Assembly: GCA_910578755.1 (NCBI GenBank)
Contig: CAJTSZ010000094.1
Location: 1 to 8,017, forward strand
Source: an uncultured Oscillospiraceae bacterium
Lineage (GTDB): Bacteria > Bacillota > Clostridia > Oscillospirales > Ruminococcaceae
Reading direction: 5' to 3'
Length of the DNA: 8,017 nucleotides
Position 1 is the stretch's first letter; the number at the start of each line of letters is the position of its first letter. Below, one piece after another: positions 5,151 to 8,017 of this stretch. The notes beneath the pieces were generated by a model that saw only the letters and a list, made by a program, of their open reading frames with translations, had not been told where the DNA came from and searched no databases. A program made the translations under genes and the position numbers.

Positions 5151-5840
5151 TTAATCATCGGCGGAAAAAATAATATTTTTATAGGTACGCATTACTAAAT
5201 CGTTATAGCCGTTGGCGTCGGTATGGGAACCTTTTACAGTGACATAGCAGGTGCGTTTGTTGGAACTTAGGGAATAACTACTGCCTGACACTTTAAAACT
5301 AGTTCTGTCAGAGGCTGTTGCACCAACGATGTCGTTTATGGAACTGTAGACAGTATAAGAACCGGTAGGATGCCAATTGCAGGAAGATTTAAGGGCAATC
5401 CCCCCGCCAATAGGAAAGTAGCAATACTGGGTTTTCGCATAAGGCGCTCTGGCAGGTGCCTCCGAGCTGTTTTCAGGGTTATGCTCCGGGCTGTTTTCCG
5501 GCCAAAGGGCAGCAAGCCTTTCCCGAACCTTGGGGTTGCCGTAATCAATGCAACCAAATTCTTCTTCAATTTCCGAAAGCGCCTTGGATTTTAAAATAAA
5601 AGCCTCTTTGGATTCATAAAAAGCGCGCAATTCCTCGGGGGTCCTTTCCACGTATGGGTCGGGGTAATCGTCCCCCTCCATCTGCCGAAGCGTCATGTCA
5701 TATTTATCATTTAAAAACTGAATCACATCATCAAAGGTTTTAAAGTTTTCTACAGAAACGGTATCTGTCGCAGCAGCCATAACAGGAAAAACAAACATAA
5801 GGGACAAAGCCAAAACCATACATAATACATTTTTCAACAT
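5151..5840 (-). CDS. Secreted protein of unknown function
   Basis: I do not recognise this 229-residue protein. It starts with a Sec-type signal peptide: Lys3, a hydrophobic core at about 5-20, and a probable cleavage after VMAAA near residue 24. No lipobox is evident and no C-terminal sorting signal or membrane anchor is seen, so release outside the cell is likely. The mature part has an acidic, probably helical region (30-110), a Pro/Glu/Ser-rich linker (about 112-133, PENSPEHNPENSSEAP) and a C-terminal region rich in Ser, Thr, Tyr and Gly that looks beta-stranded (136-226). Four cysteines remain in the mature chain (97, 140, 154, 198), which could form disulfides. The ATG has AAGGAGG (complement of 5850-5856) 9 nt upstream. 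The gene has its own promoter and terminator and is divergent from the transporter-methyltransferase operon. Confidence 0.85.
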   Translation of the reverse strand: MLKNVLCMVLALSLMFVFPVMAAATDTVSVENFKTFDDVIQFLNDKYDMTLRQMEGDDYPDPYVERTPEELRAFYESKEAFILKSKALSEIEEEFGCIDYGNPKVRERLAALWPENSPEHNPENSSEAPARAPYAKTQYCYFPIGGGIALKSSCNWHPTGSYTVYSSINDIVGATASDRTSFKVSGSSYSLSSNKRTCYVTVKGSHTDANGYNDLVMRTYKNIIFSADD

Positions 5841-5929
5841 AAAAATCTTCCTCCTTTACTAAAACTACCAATTACCAGTTGTGCAGGTAAAATTCACATC
5901 CTATTAAAAACTGTCTTAATCTTAATAAT

Positions 5930-5938
5930 ATTATACCA
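5930..5938 (-). promoter_or_regulatory. Extended -10 promoter of the secreted-protein gene
   Basis: On the minus strand TGGTATAAT gives a perfect -10 (complement of 5930-5935) with a TGn extension. The -35 region is AT-rich and poor. The leader would be about 80 nt. Between this and the divergent promoter at 6041-6069 lies the palindrome ACACCGGTGT (5992-6001), which could be an operator for either gene. Confidence 0.55.
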
Positions 5939-6040
5939 TATTTTTTAGAAAAAGAAATAATTTACTAAAAAAATATAAAATTTAACATGGCACACCGGTG
6001 TAAGTTAGTAAGTGGGGCTGTGCCCAACAGGAAAAAACGG

Positions 6041-6069
6041 TTTACCCTCCTGCATTTTTGTGCTATACT
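6041..6069 (+). promoter_or_regulatory. Promoter of the TauE/SafE-arsM operon
   Basis: TTTACC (6041-6046) and TATACT (6064-6069) are spaced by 17 nt, and TGC before the -10 gives an extended -10. No second promoter is evident before the arsM-like gene, so both genes probably depend on this one. The start site would be near 6076. Confidence 0.7.
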
Positions 6070-6084
6070 ATCCAGGAAAAATAA

Positions 6085-6124
6085 GGGCTGCGGCAGCCCG
6101 GTGTGTTGGGCGTCCCAAGCGCCC
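6085..6124 (+). promoter_or_regulatory. Leader hairpins before the transporter gene, with alternative pairing
   Basis: In the leader of about 65 nt, GGGCTG (6085-6090) pairs with CAGCCC (6094-6099) around CGG. Next, TTGGG (6106-6110) can pair with CCCAA (6114-6118), or GGGCG (6108-6112) can pair with CGCCC (6120-6124). The last two are mutually exclusive, and the second ends two bases before the AAGGAGG ribosome binding site (6126-6132). This could modulate translation, but no known riboswitch is recognised. Confidence 0.35.
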
Positions 6125-6141
6125 TAAGGAGGAAAAAGACC

Positions 6142-6906
6142 ATGGATTTAACAATTTCACAAATGCTGGTGCTGTTTGTATGCGTATTTTTTGGCGGCTT
6201 GGTGGATTCCATCGCCGGAGGGGGCGGCCTTATTACCCTGCCGGCCTATTATGCTGTGGGCATCCCGCCCCATGTGGCCCTGGGTACCAATAAATTTGCC
6301 AACTGCATTGGTACCTTTACGGCTTCCCTGCGCTTTTTTAAGGAAAAGCAGGTAAACATTAAGGTGGGCCTTGTTGCCGCCGCCGGCGCATTAATCGGTT
6401 CCCCCTTGGGGGCAAAGCTGGCTATGGCTATAAACGAAAAATACTTAAATTACATTTTGCTGGTGGCTGTGCCGGTGATTGCCGTTATGGTGCTGCGGAA
6501 AAAGGACTTTGGCCAGGAACGCCAGGAGGAGCTCCCCTTTTGGCAAATGGTAGCCCTTTCGGCGGCGGTAGGCTTTGGCACCGGCATGTATGACGGCTTT
6601 TTTGGCCCCGGGGCAGGCACCTTTATGACGTTGCTTTTAAACTCGGTAGTGGGGCTCAATATTATCCGCGCCTGCGGCACCACAAAGGTGGTAAACCTGG
6701 CCTCCAATGTAGGGGCCCTGGTGACTTATGGCCTCAGCGGCAATGTGCTGGTTGATGTGGGCATTAAGTGTACCGCCTTTGCTATTTTAGGCAACTGGGT
6801 GGGCTCCGGCCTGGCGCTGAAAAAGGGGGCCCGCATTGTGCGCCCTATTATGATTGTGGCCATGCTACTGCTTTTAGCTAAAATTGCCGGGGATATGTTT
6901 TTATAA
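6142..6906 (+). CDS. TauE/SafE (sulfite exporter) family membrane transporter
   Basis: This family of about eight-helix membrane proteins exports sulfite, sulfoacetate or other small anions; most members have no proven substrate. The 254-residue product has normal length and shows the two internally related halves. The first is GGLVDSIAGGGGLITLPAYY (residues 18-37) with ALGTNKFANCIGTFTAS (46-62); the second is GTGMYDGFFGPGAGTFM (146-162) with TTKVVNLASNVGALVTYG (180-197). Hydrophobic segments cover most of the chain, with one polar loop (about 119-131). The ATG at 6142 has AAGGAGG (6126-6132) 9 nt upstream, which is preferred over the earlier in-frame start at 6103. The arsM-like gene starts 21 nt after the stop, so the two are translated from one message. 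Export of a sulfur, arsenic or selenium compound linked to the methyltransferase is only a guess. Confidence 0.92.
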   Translation: MDLTISQMLVLFVCVFFGGLVDSIAGGGGLITLPAYYAVGIPPHVALGTNKFANCIGTFTASLRFFKEKQVNIKVGLVAAAGALIGSPLGAKLAMAINEKYLNYILLVAVPVIAVMVLRKKDFGQERQEELPFWQMVALSAAVGFGTGMYDGFFGPGAGTFMTLLLNSVVGLNIIRACGTTKVVNLASNVGALVTYGLSGNVLVDVGIKCTAFAILGNWVGSGLALKKGARIVRPIMIVAMLLLLAKIAGDMFL

Positions 6907-6927
6907 ATTGCAAAAGGGAAAAATATA

Positions 6928-7704
6928 ATGGAACAAAACAAAAGCAACTTTTTAAGGAAAAGCTATGGAGATATTGCCTCCGGCGCCCCAAAGCAAGTGG
7001 TCAGCCAGCGGCTGGCCCCCGGGCAAACCGCCGCCAGTGTGGGCTATACCCAGGAGGAAATGGCCCTGGTGCCGCCGGAGGCCAACCTGGGCCTTGGCTG
7101 CGGCAACCCTTTCCATATTGTAGAGGTGCAGCAGGGCCAAACGGTAATGGACCTAGGCAGCGGCGCAGGGTTCGACTGTTTTTTGGCGGCAAAGTATACG
7201 GGGAGGGCCGGCCATGTTATTGGGGTGGATATGACCCCAGAAATGCTGGACAAAGCCCGGGGCATAGCAAAGGCCCACCGCATGCGGAATGTGGAGTTCC
7301 GTTTGGGGGAAATTGAAAACCTGCCCGCAGGGGATAATACGGCGGATGTGGTTATCTCCAACTGCGTTATCAACCTTTCCCGGGATAAGGCAAGGGTCTA
7401 CCGGGAAATTTTCCGGGTGCTCAAGCCCGGCGGGCGCATTGGTATTTGCGACATTGTCATTATGAAGGAGCTTACCAAGGAAATGAAGGAAAGCGACGCC
7501 ATGTATGCCTGCTGAGTTTCCGGCGCTTCTTCAGTTGAAGAATTGGAAAAAATGGTTGCTGCCGCCGGCTTTGTGGAGGTTTCCGTAAAAACTGCCCCCG
7601 TATCCAGGGAATACGAGGAAAAGTGGGGCGGCAGCCTCACCATTGGGGAGTACATCCTTTCCGCCAAGGTACAGGGGCGTAAGCCGCCCATAGCGGGGCA
7701 GTGA
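6928..7704 (+). CDS. arsM: ArsM-type arsenite SAM methyltransferase, probable selenoprotein (UGA at codon 196)
   Basis: ArsM enzymes transfer methyl groups from S-adenosylmethionine to trivalent arsenic, giving methylated, partly volatile arsenicals. The product matches the short bacterial form: LGLGCGNPF (Cys58), SAM motif I VMDLGSGAGFDC (73-84), acidic motif IGVDMTPEMLDKA (98-110), VISNCVINLSRDK (142-154, Cys146) and FRVLKPGGR (162-170). At codon 196 (7513-7515) the frame has UGA, preceded by MYAC and followed by VSGA, where ArsM proteins carry the last of three arsenic-binding cysteines. The frame then stays open for 62 codons with an ArsM-like C-terminus (VEELEKMVAAAGF, later GEYILSAKV) to a final TGA, giving 258 residues, a normal length. 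A SECIS-like hairpin follows the UGA. I therefore read residue 196 as selenocysteine beside Cys195. The N-terminal cysteine pair of some ArsM proteins is absent. The ribosome binding site (AAAAGGG) is modest. A truncated pseudogene or sequencing error is the alternative. Confidence 0.82.
7516..7549 (+). promoter_or_regulatory. Candidate bacterial SECIS hairpin after UGA codon 196
   Basis: TTTCC (7517-7521) pairs with GGAAA (7545-7549), and TTCTTC (7527-7532) pairs with GAAGAA (7537-7542). An internal loop (GGCGC against TT, where GG-TT wobble pairs are possible) separates the two stems. The apical loop is AGTT (7533-7536), with G as its second base. The loop starts 18 nt after the UGA. This agrees with the rules known for bacterial SECIS elements: apical loop 16-37 nt from the UGA and a G in the first two loop positions. 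The Ser codons used here, TCT and TCA, differ from the AGC/TCC preferred elsewhere in the gene, as expected if RNA structure constrains them. Confidence 0.72.
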
Positions 7705-8017
7705 GCAGGGGAGGCGGCCCGGCTTATGGGGGCAGCTTCTTATGGGGCTGGCAGCCTGTGGGCTGCGCCCCGCAAAAAATAATCCTGTAAAGTCAGTTTA
7801 GGGAAAGGCGGCAAGCCTTAAAAAGCCAATTCTATGGGATTAACCATCGATTGACAAGGGCAAACCCGCCTGCCGGAATCCCAGGCCTACGGCGCTGGGA
7901 TGTGCCCCTAAATAGGCGCTGGGCTGCGTTCTCGGCTTTGGCGGGCGTCAGCCCGCCTGCACCCTGCGGCCTTGCCAGCCCCTATTTATGAACACTGGCA
8001 GGTCCTTTGGAGTTTTT
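7705..8017. repeat. Gene-free GC-rich region with nested inverted repeats
   Basis: No gene is visible. Inverted repeats: GGGGC-GCAGCC/GGCTGC-GCCCC (7744-7771), a strong stem but followed by A rather than T residues on the plus strand; AAGGC/GCCTT (7805-7819); ATCCCAG/CTGGGAT (7878-7901); GGCGGGC/GCCCGCC with loop GTCA (7940-7957); TGCCAG/CTGGCA (7973-8000). A long-range pairing of TAAATAGG (7909-7916) and GGGCTG (7921-7926) with CAGCCC (7976-7981) and CCTATTTA (7981-7988) could enclose the GGCGGGC stem. CCCGCCTGC occurs twice (7865-7873 and 7952-7960). This resembles a dispersed intergenic repeat or a structured RNA; nothing more can be said from one copy. Confidence 0.45.
7744..7771. terminator. 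Strong hairpin 40 nt after arsM, possible operon end
   Basis: GGGGC (7744-7748) and GCAGCC (7751-7756) pair with GGCTGC (7761-7766) and GCCCC (7767-7771) around TGTG, leaving a two-base bulge. On the plus strand GC and then six A residues follow, so the T-tract of a classic intrinsic terminator is missing. It may still stabilise or end the operon transcript. Confidence 0.35.

Noticed and set aside
7513..7515. UGA at codon 196 as a plain stop, giving a 195-residue methyltransferase
   Set aside because: It would cut off the conserved VSGA region and the whole ArsM-like C-terminus, while the frame remains open and family-like for 62 codons. It stays the main alternative as a pseudogene.
7513..7515. 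UGA read as tryptophan (variant genetic code)
   Set aside because: Trp is encoded by TGG throughout, including downstream in the same gene, no other in-frame UGA was noticed in the window's genes, and the gene itself ends in TGA.
7398..7691. 97-residue minus-strand frame across the UGA of the arsM-like gene
   Set aside because: It is antisense to a frame with clear ArsM motifs on both sides of the UGA.
7851..7879. TTGACA as the -35 of a rightward promoter
   Set aside because: The hexamer 17 nt downstream is CGGAAT, a poor -10, and no gene follows within the window.
1..8017. CRISPR array, tRNA or rRNA gene, transposase
   Set aside because: No regularly spaced repeats, cloverleaf, rRNA motifs or transposase-like protein were seen on either strand.

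Overview
The window looks like a chromosomal segment of a Gram-positive anaerobe of the class Clostridia, most likely an Oscillospirales/Ruminococcaceae-type organism. The reasons are the Firmicutes gene order rpmG-secE-nusG-rplK-rplA, strong AGGAGG-type ribosome binding sites, sigma-A promoters, a DUF1847 protein, and a TauE/SafE-type transporter next to an ArsM-type methyltransferase. The genus is a guess; no rRNA or tRNA gene is present to anchor it.

Layout. Bases 1-623 contain no credible gene: 1-230 is dense in palindromes and 230-590 is AT-rich with short direct repeats. Bases 623-3132 hold a leftward (minus strand) operon for translation, secretion and elongation functions: a good promoter at 3104-3132, then rpmG (L33), secE, nusG, rplK (L11), rplA (L1) and two tandem terminators. 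secE carries a perfect 45-bp in-frame tandem duplication in its cytosolic part. The nusG-rplK gap holds three consecutive hairpins. Divergent from this operon is a single plus-strand gene for a cysteine-rich DUF1847 protein (3317-3955) with its own promoter and terminator. Two single-gene minus-strand units follow. One is a two-helix membrane protein with two CxxC motifs and a TTG start (4140-4715), driven by a promoter with perfect consensus hexamers and a leader of about 155 nt. The other is a secreted protein of unknown function (5151-5840). Divergent from the latter is a plus-strand two-gene operon: a TauE/SafE-family membrane transporter (6142-6906) and an arsM-like SAM methyltransferase (6928-7704). 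The last 313 bases are GC-rich, non-coding and full of inverted repeats.

The most interesting feature is the arsM-like gene. Its frame is interrupted by one UGA at codon 196, directly before the motif VSGA, where ArsM proteins have the third of their conserved arsenic-binding cysteines. The same frame stays open for 62 more codons that encode the expected ArsM C-terminus. A two-part hairpin starts one base after the UGA and has a G among the first two bases of its four-base apical loop, 18 nt after the UGA. This fits the published rules for bacterial selenocysteine insertion elements. I read the gene as a 258-residue selenoprotein ArsM with an adjacent Cys195-Sec196 pair, co-transcribed with a TauE/SafE transporter. 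A decayed or mis-sequenced gene is the main alternative.
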